This document shows, piece after piece, positions 1-12,195 of a stretch of DNA of 64,000 bases (position 1 is its first letter; each line of letters starts with the position of its first letter). A program made the translations under genes and the position numbers. This DNA comes from Epiperipatus broadwayi (lineage: Eukaryota > Onychophora > Udeonychophora > Euonychophora > Peripatidae), in the NCBI GenBank assembly GCA_028023455.1, contig JAQFVV010000028.1:184001-248000 (forward strand), read 5' to 3'. The notes below the pieces were generated by a model that was not told the origin of the DNA, searched no databases, and saw nothing but the letters and a program-made list of their open reading frames with translations.

Positions 1-115
1 TATATAATTCATGGCTTGTTTTCCTTTACATCTACATAGATCCATGACTTTAGTTTTCATTTATGAGGCTGATGAGGACAACTGTGGGTTGTTTTAAATA
101 TGTTCACGAGACTCC

Positions 116-843
116 AGTTGCATTTGGGAATATCAAATTCCCAATTAGATTTCTTGTTGGAGCTGGAAAAAGAAATTTGTTTGGAACATTGTAAGAATAC
201 TATGGATTTATGTCATACTTCTTCAATTGTAGATTCTTGGGTGAACATCCAAAAAGGAAATCCTAATTTGAAATGAATCTTAAGTGATCAAACTATATCT
301 TGACTTATTGGCAAAATAATCTGTGAAAGAACAGGAAGTCACTGCAAAGAGAACATTGTACCAGTAATATTTGTCATGGTAATATTTATTTGGGTATTCA
401 GATGTTGTAGTGTGAAATTTTTTTCTCCAAACTAGGGCACAGTATTTATCAGTTAAATATGTTAGCAGTAAGAAAGATCCAATTGCATCTGGGGATTTGA
501 TCCACAATTAGGGATTTTTATTAGATCTGGAAAAAGAAATTTGTTTGAAACATTGTAAGAATACTATTTTTATGCCATATTTCTTCAATTGAGATTCCTG
601 TTCAAACATCCAAAAAGGGAATCTCAATTTGAAATGAATCTTAAGTAATCAAACTATATTTTAACTTATTGGCAGATGATTCTGTGAAAGAACAGGAAGT
701 CACTGCAAAGAGAAAAACTTGAATGTACTAGTAATATTTGTCAAGGTAGTATTTATTTGGGGATCCAGAAGTTTAGGGTGGAAACTTTTTCTCCAAACAA
801 AAGCACATTACTCATCAGTTAAATATGTTAGTGATAAGAAAGC
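116..843. repeat. 364-bp tandem duplication
   Basis: Two head-to-tail units, about 116-479 and 480-843. Shared landmarks 364 bp apart include GGAAAAAGAAATTTGTTTG and GTGAAAGAACAGGAAGTCAC. Several substitutions and small indels separate the copies. A 75-codon minus-strand frame at 280-507 lies inside and has no coding support. Confidence 0.85.
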
Positions 844-954
844 TATCGATAAAGAAGCTGCATAACTGCTCCAAATAGTACCAGCTAGGTTTACAATACT
901 ATTTAAAAATTAATTTTGATCTAAACTTATATAAGTGAGGAAACTTTAACTTAT

Positions 955-1401
955 TAAATCAGGCAAAACTCACTGTATGTATTGCCACTCACAGCAAGCT
1001 AGAGTAATCAATGGATGCCAGAAGGCTTATGTATAAAATTCCCATCTAGTGCCTACTCATCCAATATCTCAGAAAATATTAAGGTGTTTTCAGTTTAAGA
1101 CCATAGTTTTGCAGTTAAGTAGAGATAAAGGGTGGCTGCTGGAGTGTTGCCTTAGATCCTAAGATCTAGGTGCAGTGCTTTCAGATCCAAGGCTCCTCAT
1201 TGATGATGATCACAAGCCAGAAAATAGTCTGGGATATTGGATGAGTAGGCACTAGATGGGGATTTTATGCACAAGTCTTCTGGAATCCATTGATTACTCT
1301 GGTTGGCACAGGGTGGCGCTACTGTATGGAGAGTTTTGGCTGTTTTAATAACAGTTATAAGCAAGCATAAGAAATGATGATCATGTGATGTTTATTGGCT
1401 T
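955..1401 (+). mobile_element. Family A palindromic element, copy 1
   Basis: It begins near CAGGCAAAACTCACTG. It carries the landmark GTAATCAATGGATGCCAGAA near the left end and its reverse complement near 1285, and ends with GATCATGTGATGTTTATTGG. Flanking direct repeats are GAAACTTTAACTTAT (940-954) and GAAACTAACTTAT (1402-1414), differing by a 2-bp indel, which suggests a 13-15 bp target-site duplication. The left arm is diverged. It has no coding capacity. Confidence 0.75.
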
Positions 1402-1414
1402 GAAACTAACTTAT

Positions 1415-2437
1415 ACTAGAATCCAAGGTTATTCATGATTAGCAAGGGGTAGGATTATATTTAGTCTACTATTAGTAAAGGTTATATTCATATTACAAGA
1501 TGTTTATCTGTTGTTTAGATAAAAAGTTAACCCTATTAGGAATAGGACTTGTTTTTATATTAAACAAATCATACTTTTAGAACTCTTACTAAAAAACTAA
1601 TATATTTTTGAAAAGGTTTTATTTGAGAAGTTAAAGGAATGTCATCACTTCAGATGCATTTCATGCATTCGGTAAATTATTGATGAATTAAATGAACTAG
1701 GTGAGAGAATTGACCCCATTCTGAACAAATTTATAATCTACTATAATTATCACTTACCATTCCTCAAATTTTATTACAGCAAACATTTTGTTAAATACAT
1801 TGTTTTCCCGTTTTTAAGAATTTTGGAAATTTTTAGAAGACAATTTTTTCCAAATAGAAAGCTGACGTTAAATCAACAAAGGTCAGAGTTTTGAATTTAT
1901 TTTGAGAGCATTTTTCAATGGGAGTGGTGAAAGATAAAACTTATTCAGAGAAGCTTCTTCTGAACCCAAATCAATCCTCTTCTATAAATAGATAACTCTC
2001 AAGCATTGGCAAAAGTCTTATTAATATGAATATTTTAAATAGTTTATAGAGAACTGTAAGTGAAATTTATAGAGTAGTAAGTAAAATGAAAAAATGGAAA
2101 TAAAAATGAGAATAGGAAAATAAAAATAGAGATAAGAGTAGGAATAAAATAGGATTTATTAATAAAGAAATAATATATAAAATAATATTAGACAATAAAA
2201 GGTATTAGCTAATAAGTATATATAAAAAATATCATGGAAAGGTTATAGTAATATATTAAAAAATAAATGTGGGATGATAGAATGAAAAATATATAAAATA
2301 TATCAATAAAATGAAAGTAAAAATAAAATGAAATAATAAGAAAATATAAGTAAGAAATAAGAGAAGCAAAACTATAGAGTTAAAGTTAAATATGATTTTG
2401 AATGGAAATATAAAAAATGTATATTAACATATATATA
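1415..2437. other. Non-coding, AT-rich; purine-rich low-complexity tract
   Basis: No gene or known element is seen. From about 2075 to 2400 the plus strand is almost only A and G with some T (AAATAGAAATGAGAATAGG-like words), a low-complexity purine-rich tract beside the satellite block. Confidence 0.6.
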
Positions 2438-3790
2438 TAATAATTAAAAAAACAAGTCATATATAACATGACGTTACTTTTAATGAGCTTGTAGTTACAA
2501 AAATGCACATAGAGAGCGTACCAATAGCTCAAACAAGCTCGTAATTAACAAGTGCAGTTATGAGAAATATTTAAAATCTCTATCCAGAACACTCTTATCT
2601 CCAGACCATGGTTTCGGGCTTATGGCCCACGTCAGTGGAGAGCTAGAATATTCGGACACTAGACCTAAAATATCAACTCAAAAAAAAAACCAGCACTTAT
2701 TTCAAACGTATATTTAAGAAGAAACTCTGAATTTTTCGGACATGAAAATGTCTTTAAATCCAGCTATCTAACTTAAATAGCTATATGGGACTGAAGTAAA
2801 TTCAGATCTAGCATATTTTAATAGGCTCAGCATAGCCAAAACCTTAAAGGTAAAATTATAATAATTAAAAAAACAAGTCATATATAACATGACATTACTT
2901 TTAATGAGCTTGTAGTTACAAAAATGCACATAGAGAGCGTACCAATAGCTCAAACAAGCTCATAATTAACAAGTGCGGTTATGAGAAATATTTAAAATCT
3001 CTATCCAGAACACTCTTATCTCCAGACCATGGTTTCGGGCTTATGGGCCACGTCAGTGTAGAGCTAGAATATTCGGACACTAGACCTAAAATATCAACAC
3101 AAAAAAACCAGCACTTATTTCAAACGTATATTTAAGAAGAAACTCTGAATTTTTCGGACATGAAAATGTCTTTAAATCCAGCTATCTAACTTAAATAGCT
3201 ATATGGGACTGAAGTAAATTCAGATCTACCATATTTTAATAGGCTCAGCATAGCCAAAACCTTAAAGATAAGAGTGTTCTGGATAGAGATTTTAAATATT
3301 TCTCATAACCGCACTTGTTAATTACGAGCTTGTTTGAGCTATTGGTACGCTCTCTATGTGCATTTTTGTAACTACAAGCTCATTAAAAGTAATATCATGT
3401 TATATATGACTTGTTTTTTTAATTATTATAATTTTACCTTTAAGGTTTTGGCTATGCTGAGCCTATTAAAATATGCTAGATCTGAATTTACTTCAGTCCC
3501 ATATAGCTATTTAAGTTAGATAGCTGGATTTAAAGACATTTTCATGTCCGAAAAATTCAGAGTTTCTTCTTAAATATACGTTTGAAATAAGTGCTGGTTT
3601 TTTTGAGTTGATATTTTAGGTCTAGTGTCCGAATATTCTAGCTGTCCACTGACGTGGGCCATAAGCCCGAAACCATGGTCTGGAGATAAGAGTGTTCTGG
3701 ATAGAGATTTTAAATATTTCTCATAACCGCACTTGTTAATTACGAGCTTGTTTGAGCTATTGGTACGCTCTCTATGTACATATATATATA
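2438..3790. repeat. 421-bp satellite-like array with inverted copy
   Basis: Unit 1 (about 2441-2861) and unit 2 (2862-3268) are direct repeats with period 421 and very high identity. From 3269 to about 3778 the same sequence runs in the opposite direction for about 1.2 units. The block is bounded on both sides by ATATATAT stretches. The unit holds AAACAAGTCATATATAACAT, CCATGGTTTCGGGCTTATGG and GCGTACCAATAGCTC. The near-identical 61-codon frames at 2768-2953 (-) and 3334-3519 (+) are the same repeat read in both orientations, not genes. Confidence 0.9.
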
Positions 3791-3825
3791 TAATGATTAT
3801 ATAAGTATATAATTATATGTTTAAA

Positions 3826-3895
3826 TATTGTAGCTCTGATGAAGACTGCAGGACAGTCAAAGCTGTAAACAAAATAAAGAAAGAATTATATATAA
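3826..3895 (+). repeat. Family F fragment (GAAGACTG...CAGT..AAACTG)
   Basis: It contains TGATGAAGACTGCAGGACAG then CAAAGCTGTAAACAAAATAA. Related segments occur at 14490-14525, 16675-16715, 15255-15300 (reverse) and inside the palindrome at 63142-63348. It may be the 3' end of an unidentified LINE or SINE. Confidence 0.5.
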
Positions 3896-4754
3896 AAAAG
3901 ATTGCATTAAAGTGTATATGAGGAAACGATAAGAAAATGTTAATATATAGGAACAGATATTAATGATAGTGGACAATAATTTTTTGAATTACCACTGAAT
4001 TTATTTGGTTTAAGATTACTACACTTAGCTTTTATTCCAAAGAATAGTTTGTACATGAATAATGTTACTGAAGAGTTCTGTCAACCATGATTTGAATTTA
4101 AGCTTAAATTTTTTTTCCAATTCTGGAAATATGCAGAAGGCTTTTTTCTGGTTTGATACAATTAAAAACAAATTCAAGTTCACCAATAGTTTTTCTGTCT
4201 CATTGACTTCAGTGAAATCATTGGAAAAGAGACATTTGCAATTCTGCTCAAATTATTAAAAAAAAAAAAGATTTCATTATTAATGTGTATCATATAATCA
4301 AGGAAGGGAGGAGGTTAATATCTGAATCAGGCTATTCAAAGTACCATTAAATATAAATTAAACAGGATATATTTACTTTAAAAATATAATTATATATTTT
4401 TTATATAAATAAAGATAAAATTATTTTAAACTATTATCAATAGTCATTACTCATAAATGACCACTTTAACCCAACTCTAAGAGAAGCTAAAAAGAGAAAA
4501 ACAAAAACAACAAAAAAAAAATCCTAGCAATGAGTTTTGTGATCAATGAACTTCAAATATACCCACCAATATGACATGCTGATATATTATTCACTTTATT
4601 TAATATTCAGCCCATTCCATTTTAAGTTCTTCTGCCACAAACATTCTTTTAGAAGTACTCCAGCACCATGTTGAGTCATAGCCCTCTGATGTATTCTATT
4701 CTCAGCCATATCTTCCCAGTGAAAATAATTGAGATTATACTTTAGAACAAACAG
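3896..4754. other. Non-coding, no recognised element
   Basis: AT-rich sequence with an A10 run at about 4260. A 65-codon plus frame at 4062-4259 shows no motif or splice context. Nothing is supported here. Confidence 0.5.
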
Positions 4755-5038
4755 GTGTTACTGACATCGTTTAAAGAATTAAAAGACCAAAATGGAGTTG
4801 GGCTGGACGTATTGCTAGAATAGATGATAATAGATGGACAATCGAAATCTTAAACTGGTTTCCAAGAAATTGTAAAAAACCCAAAAAGAGACCACATGTG
4901 AAATGGATGGATGAAATAAGAAAGTGTGCAGGGGTGATGTGGAGAAGATAGGCTAGAGATTGGAGAAGATGGATTGAACTTGGAGAGATCTTCATCTTGG
5001 AGTGGATTGATAATGGTTGACAATGATGATGATGATGC
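4755..5038 (+). mobile_element. RTE-clade LINE 3' fragment
   Basis: Translation gives the C-terminal end of an RTE-type endonuclease-reverse transcriptase: RPKWSWAGRIAR, then DNRWTIEILNW, KRPHVKWMDEIRKC, GVMWRR, one stop (TAG), then WIELGE and EWIDNG before the natural TGA at 5018-5020. A short GAT microsatellite tail follows (5024-5037), typical of RTE 3' ends. It is 5'-truncated and inactive. The 92-codon minus frame here is its antisense shadow. Confidence 0.85.
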
Positions 5039-5204
5039 TTTAGAATCACTTTGAGATAATTTTTATAATGGAGACAGGGCCTATCTCTTCCATGAAAACC
5101 TTATTCTACTTCACCATAAAACATCGATACTCAGAAAAGACCGAAACCTTTTATTAATGGTGATTTTTTTTGTTTTTCCATTAATCAAACCAGTCTACCA
5201 TTAG

Positions 5205-5400
5205 TTGTGTTCCTGGGGATATTTTTAACAATACCAGCCAGGTAGTATCGATAAGTTTTACTAAATAAAACTCGATTCCAATTAAACTTAATAAACAAGT
5301 TTATTCACTTGCTAAAAGAAAACATATCCAAGTAAAAGAATGATTAGTTCTTAGAAATTACTTTATAATCTATACAGTCCATATTAACCTTCTGGTTTAT
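5205..5400. repeat. Family K repeat (second copy at 47325-47500)
   Basis: It shares CCTGGGG..AT, CAATACTAGC-like and AACAAGTTTATTCACTTGC words, in the same order, with 47325-47500. The nature is unknown and it is non-coding. Confidence 0.5.
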
Positions 5401-5574
5401 TGATTTACTTCTTCGCATGCATCACAAATTTAACTAGTCCTTGTTTACAGGTGTTACCATTTGTTGGGCTAAACCACTATATATGATGATTCTACACTTT
5501 GTGTGGTTCCACTACAAACTATAACTCAAGGATAGTCTAGAATGAATAGCCATATGTTTATAAATATCTTAAAT

Positions 5575-5895
5575 AACATCCACACTTCCACATATTCTTT
5601 TAAAATCATATGAAGATGCAATAAAGCACAAACAATCCTTAAAATGCATATAGTGCTGAACCAGTACTCATAAGTTGGCCCAGGTCACAATCTCTCATAT
5701 ATCTGCATTATATGCAGAATATTTGTCAATAGTAAATTATTACATTTTGATTTCAAGTGTCAACCTCACTCCTCCCATAACTTCGACACCACCTACTTCA
5801 GATAAATACAATAATGAATATCACTATTTACTTACTAAACTAAACATTGTCTCTAGCACAGATATAAACTTTACACCTCAGTTAAAGATTAATAG
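5575..5895 (+). repeat. Family H repeat
   Basis: It aligns by eye over about 320 bp with 58493-58825: TGAACCAGTACTCAT, ACAATCTCTCATATAT, TCAATAGTAAATTATTACAT and GATATAAACTTTACACCTCA. The 74-codon plus frame inside is not conserved between copies. Confidence 0.65.
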
Positions 5896-6275
5896 ATAAC
5901 CATACACAAGATTTTTATATATGGTCAAATTCTGCATAAATCTATCCTTATTAGCATAAAAGACAAAGTAAAATGGCATTGATATAACAAAAAATGAACA
6001 TTATTTACAATTTATTCAACTCTAGTAATGTATTTTGATATGTTTGATAGGTGAATAGATTTATATAAAACTGGTTATAATGGTACGTATGTATTCAAAT
6101 GTGGCCGTAGATTAGCATTTTTCCAAACGGGTTAGTTATTATTAAATAGGCTAAAGATCTCTAAGTGTCACATTGAACAGTATTATTTCACAATAACCAA
6201 AAGAAATATTCTGCTTATAAAAAGTAGGTTTTTTTGCTTGTTTTACTGGGTATGAACATTATAGGTCTTCACCAT

Positions 6276-6665
6276 GTAAAACAGGCAAAACTCACTATAT
6301 GTATTGCCACACACAGCAAGCTAGAGTAATCAATGGATGCCAGAAGGCTTAGTGGATAAAATCCTCATCTAGTGCATACTCATCCAATATCCCCAGATTA
6401 GTTTCTGGCTTGTGGCCTTCGTCCGTGAGGAGCTAGCAGTGCTCTCAGATCCAAGGCTCTTCACTGGTGAAGGCCACAAGCCAGAAACTAATCTGGGGAT
6501 ATTGGATGAGTAGGCACTAGATGGGGATTTTATGCACCAAGCTTTCTGGCATCCATTGATTACTCTAGCTTGCTGTATATGGCAAAACGTATAGTGAGCT
6601 TTGCCTGTTTTAACAACAGTTATACACAAACATAAGAGGTGGTGATCATGTGATGTTTATTGGCT
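6276..6665 (+). mobile_element. Family A palindromic element, copy 2 (best preserved)
   Basis: A 390-bp element whose inner part is a near-perfect inverted repeat. AACAGGCAAAACTCACTATA at the left pairs with TATAGTGAGCTTTGCCTGTT at the right, and CCCAGATTAGTTTCTGGCTT pairs with AAGCCAGAAACTAATCTGGG. A non-palindromic right tail ends TGATGTTTATTGGCT. Exact 10-bp direct repeats TCTTCACCAT flank it at 6266-6275 and 6666-6675. The 86-codon minus frame at 6369-6629 is a shadow of the palindrome. Confidence 0.85.
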
Positions 6666-6675
6666 TCTTCACCAT

Positions 6676-7550
6676 TTACTGATCTACTAACTTTAGTTTT
6701 AACTATATGTACATCGAATGAATTAACAATAACTGAAAAAGAATGACTAGCATATACAATATATATAATCAAACAGTTTAAGTGTACATAATGGGAAAAA
6801 CTTAAGTCAAAAATAATTTGGGCATAAAAATTCAATATGAATTATTTTGTTTATATGTATTTAATGAAGCATAATTTTGCGTTATTATTTGGTAAATATT
6901 TTTTTCTCTTGTCAATAAATAATTTTTTTTCTATTTGAAACATAGAAATGTCTTTAAATAATTTTTTCTTTTTAAAAAAAATATTAATAAGGTTTCAAAT
7001 TTTCATTCAGATAAGAATTATTTATCATTTCTGCTGAGAGAATTTTATTGTTAAAGGATAATTCCATTATTAATATTTTTGACATATTGTTTGATATTTC
7101 TGTCAACAGGTGTCTCTCAAGAAAACTTTTGGCAGCTGACAGAAATGAATAATTGTATGTCGAAAATAAAAGATGGCGGATTGATAATCTCAGAATATAA
7201 ATTATACAAATAAAAACCATAATTTTAACTTTTCAGTACATTAAACCACTTATTATTTTTTCAAGTGGAAAAGTACATTTTAATAAAATCTATTGTAAAG
7301 TGAAAATTTGTTGACTATTTGATTAAAAAAAAATGTAGCAGTTGTTAAACTAGCTTAGTTCTAGAAATGAAAAGAATTTTATACATAAAATAACTGAATG
7401 GCTTTATAAAAAATCCAGGATACTCCAGGGTTTAATATTCTATCATTGCACTAAGTCAAAAAACAAGGATAAAATATTTCATTCCCAATCCTTAATTGAA
7501 ATAGAATTCCTCTGACCAAATTCATAGATTGGGATGTCAACAATTGTTGT
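6676..7550. other. Non-coding, no recognised element
   Basis: AT-rich with T-runs. Minus frames of 71-78 codons (6620-6835, 6984-7220) are low-complexity chance frames. Confidence 0.5.
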
Positions 7551-7552
7551 CA

Positions 7553-7640
7553 AGCATTGGTGGCCGAGAGGTCAGCGACAGCTGCTTTACAACCAGTTGT
7601 CCCAGGTTTGCAGGTTCGCTTCCTGGCTGATGCTATGACA
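7553..7640 (+). mobile_element. tRNA-like SINE (family S)
   Basis: It folds like a class II tRNA: acceptor GCATTGG pairs with CTGATGC (G-U tolerated), A-box TGGCCGAGAGG, anticodon-arm GCTGC-TTTACAA-CCAGT, B-box GGTTCGCTTCC. A TATGACACATGAG link and an A-rich tail follow. Near-matching direct flanks (ACAATTGTTGTC left, ACAAATTGTTATC right) suggest retroposition. Related minus-strand copies lie at 53283-53392 and 58174-58270, so it is a SINE rather than a tRNA gene. Confidence 0.7.
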
Positions 7641-7774
7641 CATGAGAAAAATAAAAACAAATACAAATTGTTATCTTATTCCAGAAATAATTTTTATTTT
7701 CCTTCAATTTTTATATTTTTGTAAAGCAATTTCTTTCTAACATTAAGTTACTTCTACTAATAGCATTGTACCAA

Positions 7775-8330
7775 AATTTAATTCTATGATTAATTTAATT
7801 ATTATGTTTCCATCCATATTAATAATCTGATCAGGCTATTTGTAGTTGTTAACTTTCTCTAATTCATGATTTAAAAAAATATGCCTTAGTATTGGAAAAG
7901 ATTGACTTTTTTTATAGATGTGTTTTACCAGTTCTTATCTATGGATTTGAGACTTGGACATTTAACAGAAGAACAATTCAGAAACTTTAAACTGCTTAAT
8001 GAAATACAGAGAGATATATCTTAGGAATAACATGAAGAAATTGAAAATGAAATAAATGGATGAGAGAATAAGCAGCTATACTGACAACATTCAAAGAATT
8101 AGGAAACTGAAATGGTTCTGGGCTGGACTTATACAAGAAAAGGTAATAAAATATGAGCAGTTAAAGTTTTAAATTGGATCCCAAGAGATTGCAAAATACA
8201 TGTGAAATTAAAAAAACTTGGTGTGATGTTGAGAAAAGAGGTTACTGATTAAAAAAATTGGCAAAAATTTGAGAGATATCCTGAAGTTAATTGATTATGG
8301 TTGAAATGATGACAATGATAAAACCAATTT
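7775..8330. mobile_element. RTE fragment with 5' inversion
   Basis: 7775-7872 reads on the minus strand as the more 5' RTE segment (matching YLGQIINTDGN and the following INHRIKLGW region of the copy at 22.6 kb). 7875-8330 reads on the plus strand as the more 3' segment: VLPVLIYGFETWTFNRR, then a degraded WAGH region, ending near TTATGGTTGA. Part of the region between the two is lost at the junction. This head-to-head order is what twin priming gives. Many stops and frameshifts are present. Confidence 0.7.
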
Positions 8331-8394
8331 TAGCATAATAGAAAATTAGGATAGAAAGTAGTGAGCTTAACGTGAGTATTTTAGTAGTCACTGA

Positions 8395-9420
8395 ATATCA
8401 ACCAAAGAATCAACTCCAAATTTAAAGAGCAGTCACAAAAATTTCTAGGTTTTTCAATCACAAAATCATACACTCAGATGTCCAGGGAAGTATAGCAGTC
8501 CATCATTGATTCAATGGACATGTTAACCAAAAAATTAGCCACAGTCTACCTATCGCTTCAGGGTAAGGTGGCATTGTTAAATATGAAAATTTATCGCAAA
8601 AATCTAATTATTATCTGTCTACCATCAGCTAACCAAAAGTTTCATCAACAAAATAAATATGTTAGCCGCCAGACTGTTTTGGAAAGGCAAGAAAGCATCT
8701 CTAAACATAAAGGCCATGCAACGACCAAGTAAATACAATGGCCTGTCTTTCCATTCTTTAAAAGCCTATGAAATACAAAAGACACAAACCTAGTAAAAAA
8801 TGTAATCAGCCAAACAAGCTATCAAGTCATACTAAATCCGGTGATACCAACTAACTGCTCACCCTCTAACAAAGTTAATCAGTTAGACTCATGCATTAAT
8901 AACTTAAAAAGTGTCTCAACTCTGTCAGAGCAAGCATTAACCAATAAATTAAAAATTTGGGATGCCTATAGCCTATTATATTCCCATTTAACACCAGCGC
9001 AGTGGTCACTAAACATCACTAAGCAAAGGATAACAAAGCTATTCAAGGGGTGGGACATGGAGCCAAAGTATTTGGACCTATCAATTAAAATTAACATGGA
9101 CTCCATGCCCACCAATTGATTCCTTAAACATAGATGACAAACCTTTGACCATTTAATTCTTGCACGGGTTTTTACAAATCAAAGAAAAATCATCAGCTAT
9201 GACAACCTTAATACTAACTACTACACCATAATATCATTAAAAAAAGTATCCAATTTAAACAATTTGCTTTCATACAGTTTAGCTTATTTCTTGCAATGGC
9301 CCTGTGGCTAGTAAGATATCACAAAAGTTTTATACACCCCCATCAAAATGAAGAACAATTTTTTAGGAATACAATGATGAAAATTAAACAAAGAGATGAA
9401 ATGATGATCCTTCCACATAG
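8395..9420 (+). mobile_element. LINE reverse-transcriptase C-terminal remnant (L1/Tx1-like or similar)
   Basis: Plus-strand frames give QKFLGFSITKS, then SLQGKVALLNMKIY (as in the LxGKxxLLN thumb motif of LINE ORF2). These are followed across frameshifts by NKYVSRQ, WKGKK-like and KYNGLSFHSLKAYE segments, and by a 92-codon frame at 8841-9119. It is interrupted by stops and is not functional. The exact clade is uncertain; it differs from the RTE copies. Confidence 0.65.
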
Positions 9421-10312
9421 TTTTACAGACACTTGAAATTTGTTAAACAACAAAATAATACAATATACTAGAGACCAAGCATAAGCCATTAACTCAAGAC
9501 TTAATCAAGAGCCTGACATACAAAATTCCGGTCAATATAAAAATGAAGACTGAATCTGCCAAATCTTTCTCTAGCTGAATCATAACAAATTAAAGAAGAG
9601 AAAACACTAAAATGTATCACATTTGGAATAAAGCCAATATTATGTATTATTATTCACCAAACTAACATGCTGTGTAACATTAATTGAATAAATATCTTGA
9701 GAATAAAGTATAGGGACTGCAGTCCAATAATGCCATTAACAGTGTTCAAAATTCTTATGGTTTCCCAAATAATAAACCATTAATTTAATATGAAATTTTA
9801 AATTAGAATTAATGGTTTTGCAGAATAAATGGCAAGTAAAGTAGATTTTCAAAAATAATTATACTTCATTGCAAATTTTGAGATTATAAATATACAAGTT
9901 TTTATTTTAAACAACTTTCTAGCAACTATTGATTACTAGAGCATCCCTAGGTGGCGCTATTTTGTGGCAAAAATTTGCTAGGTTTTTTTTTTTTTTTGCT
10001 AATATCTAAATCTCAGTTCATTACTGATATTCGAAAAAATTACTTTATAGTTTTATTAGAATATATTTTTTCCCAAATAATTATGAAGTAGAGAAATAAG
10101 ATTCTCTTTGGATGATTTCAATAGCAACGATTTTGTCCTGGCCATGCAAATTCTAGGGGTAACATTGAATTTGTATGAAAAAATATACAAATATAGTTAT
10201 ATAAAAAATATTCATATAATAAAAGTTAATAAGGTGATGAAGTATCATTTTAAGATGATGATCAGTGTATATTTTAACAACAAAATCAAATCTCAATTAA
10301 AGTAAATGTATT
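9421..10312. other. Non-coding, no recognised element
   Basis: AT-rich, with T13 at about 9990. The 65-codon frame at 10108-10305 has no support. Confidence 0.5.
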
Positions 10313-10450
10313 GTGAGATGGATGGATGAAATAAGGAAGTGTGCAGGGGTGATGTGGAGAAGAGAAGCTAAAGATCGGAGAAGATGGATTGAACTTGGCG
10401 AGACCTTCATCCTGCAGTGGATTGATAATGGTTGATTATTGTTATTATTA
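10313..10450 (+). mobile_element. RTE 3'-terminal fragment
   Basis: 41 uninterrupted codons: VRWMDEIRKCAGVMWRREAK, then WIELGETFILQWIDNG and the natural TGA at 10433-10435. A TTATTATT tail follows. It is severely 5'-truncated. Confidence 0.85.
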
Positions 10451-12045
10451 TTTTTTTAATTATTGATAAAAATTAATTCCAGTTAATTAATTAATCAATT
10501 AAATAAGGTCAAAGATTTCCAAATAGGTACATATTACCCAAATTTTGTTGAGATAGAGTCTTATAAATAACTAAAAGCAAACATTATGGATAAGCACCAT
10601 TTACTAACAAAACTAATAAGAATATAACCAGATAAGTGCAAAAATCACGTTTAACCAGTGTCAAATATTGGCAAAATATTATATAAAAATATTAAAATTT
10701 ATAGAAAAATTAAATTATTAATAACTTCATATCAAAAATAAAATTAAAAAAAGATTATTATTAAAAAATTAAATAGAAAAAGATTAATTTCGAGCAAGTA
10801 CTTTGTAAAAAAAAAAAATCAATATCTTTAGTTATATACTCTTTGTAAAAATGATAATTTACCAATTTAAATAATATTTACTTTTTATCACATTTTTTTC
10901 CACATTGAATGGAAATAAAAAGCCATACTTTTTATTGTTGGAAAAAAAAAATTAATATGAAAGTATGTATATAAAAAAGAGATTTTTTTTTTTGTCTACG
11001 TCAAATTTTTTCATCATGATTTTAAAACTGTTCAATAAAAATATTTAAGTGATTTTTTTTTTTTTTTAATAGATTAAAAATAGTTTAGTGGATAATAACA
11101 TTTTTTTTTTTTTTTATCAATACGCCATTTAACAGTTTAAAAAAGATTAGAAAATGTTTCTAGAAATAGATTTACATGTACACACATACTGTTATACTTA
11201 ACAATTACAATACTATTAAAATAAATAATCCACCAATTTATTACTCTGAGTGCGGAAGGAGTTCGAATACTGGAAGTAAGAGGGCTGGAGCTATGACCCA
11301 TGGATGTTGATTAATAGACAGATGGATTGTTTGATATATAAACAGATAGATAATCACCTTCAAAGCCAAATAAAAGAATATGCGATTCAGCAAGTAGCTG
11401 CTCTTTTCTCAAACCAAAATAAATTTAAAACTTTCACCCCATTATATATATATAAATCATTTTTATATCTGACAAAGAGATACAAGAAATTGAATTTTAC
11501 ATAGAGACTAGAGAATGATGATCATGTGATGTTTAGTGGTTAAACCGGACTTCAGTTGCAATTTATTCTTTGGGAATCTAATTTGTGGTAGCCTGCCTCA
11601 CACCCAAAGGTTTTATTTGTAAACATTAAAGAAAATTGGTTTTCCAGTATATTTTTCACTTCTTAGTGTACCTTTATGAATAAAAGCATTTCTTAAATAT
11701 TTTTTTAATTTTTGTTACTTTCTCCTTTTTAGTTGTATATAGTTCCAAAAATTAGGAATGAAGTAAGTTTAATGCAATTTACTACCACTAGGTAGCAGTA
11801 CAATCAAGAGTACTAAATCCCATATTTTTAAATAAAATTGTTTCAAACTCTTAAAAAATGTATTATCATTAGGAAAACGTGTGTGCCAAGTTTCAAGTCG
11901 ATCAGATAAACAAATAACAGTCTGAGTTAAATAAGAGGATATAAAATAATAAAGGATCCTCAAAATACATTTCATGCTGAACCAATACTATTCAGTAGAC
12001 CTTGATGACAATCAGCCATTTTACCATAGTATTATAATAAAGCAG
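10451..12045. other. AT-rich non-coding with homopolymer runs and repeat scraps
   Basis: Long T and A runs (about 10990, 11050, 11100) dominate. 11512-11540 resembles the right tail of family A (GATGATCATGTGATGTTTAG), and 11940-12010 a reversed family H/D scrap. No gene is seen. Confidence 0.55.
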
Positions 12046-12195
12046 TCAACCCTTAAACCAGACTAATATCAATAACAATAAACAATCACAATCTGTTGTC
12101 AAGGTAACCTTTCTTTAACAATAAAGAAGTTGCCTTGACAACAGATTGAAATTGTTGATTGTTATTGATATTGGTTTGGTTCAAGAGTTCATTGC
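12046..12195. mobile_element. Family C foldback element
   Basis: Inverted arms of about 63 bp: CAATCTGTTGTCAAGGTAAC (left) pairs with GTTGCCTTGACAACAGATTG (right), and AATATCAATAACAATAAAC pairs with a GATTGTTATTGATATT-like arm, around a loop of about 20 bp. Other copies are at 56136-56258 and, as a half element, 12840-12960. It has no coding capacity. Confidence 0.8.

Noticed and set aside
2768-3519. Two near-identical 61-codon frames on opposite strands
   Set aside because: They are the direct and inverted copies of the same satellite unit, so the identity reflects DNA repetition rather than protein selection.
6369-6629. 86-codon minus frame
   Set aside because: It lies wholly inside a family A palindrome; other copies have stops.
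7553-7640. Functional tRNA gene
   Set aside because: The T-arm and variable arm are imperfect and related copies end in poly-A with target duplications, so it is a SINE.
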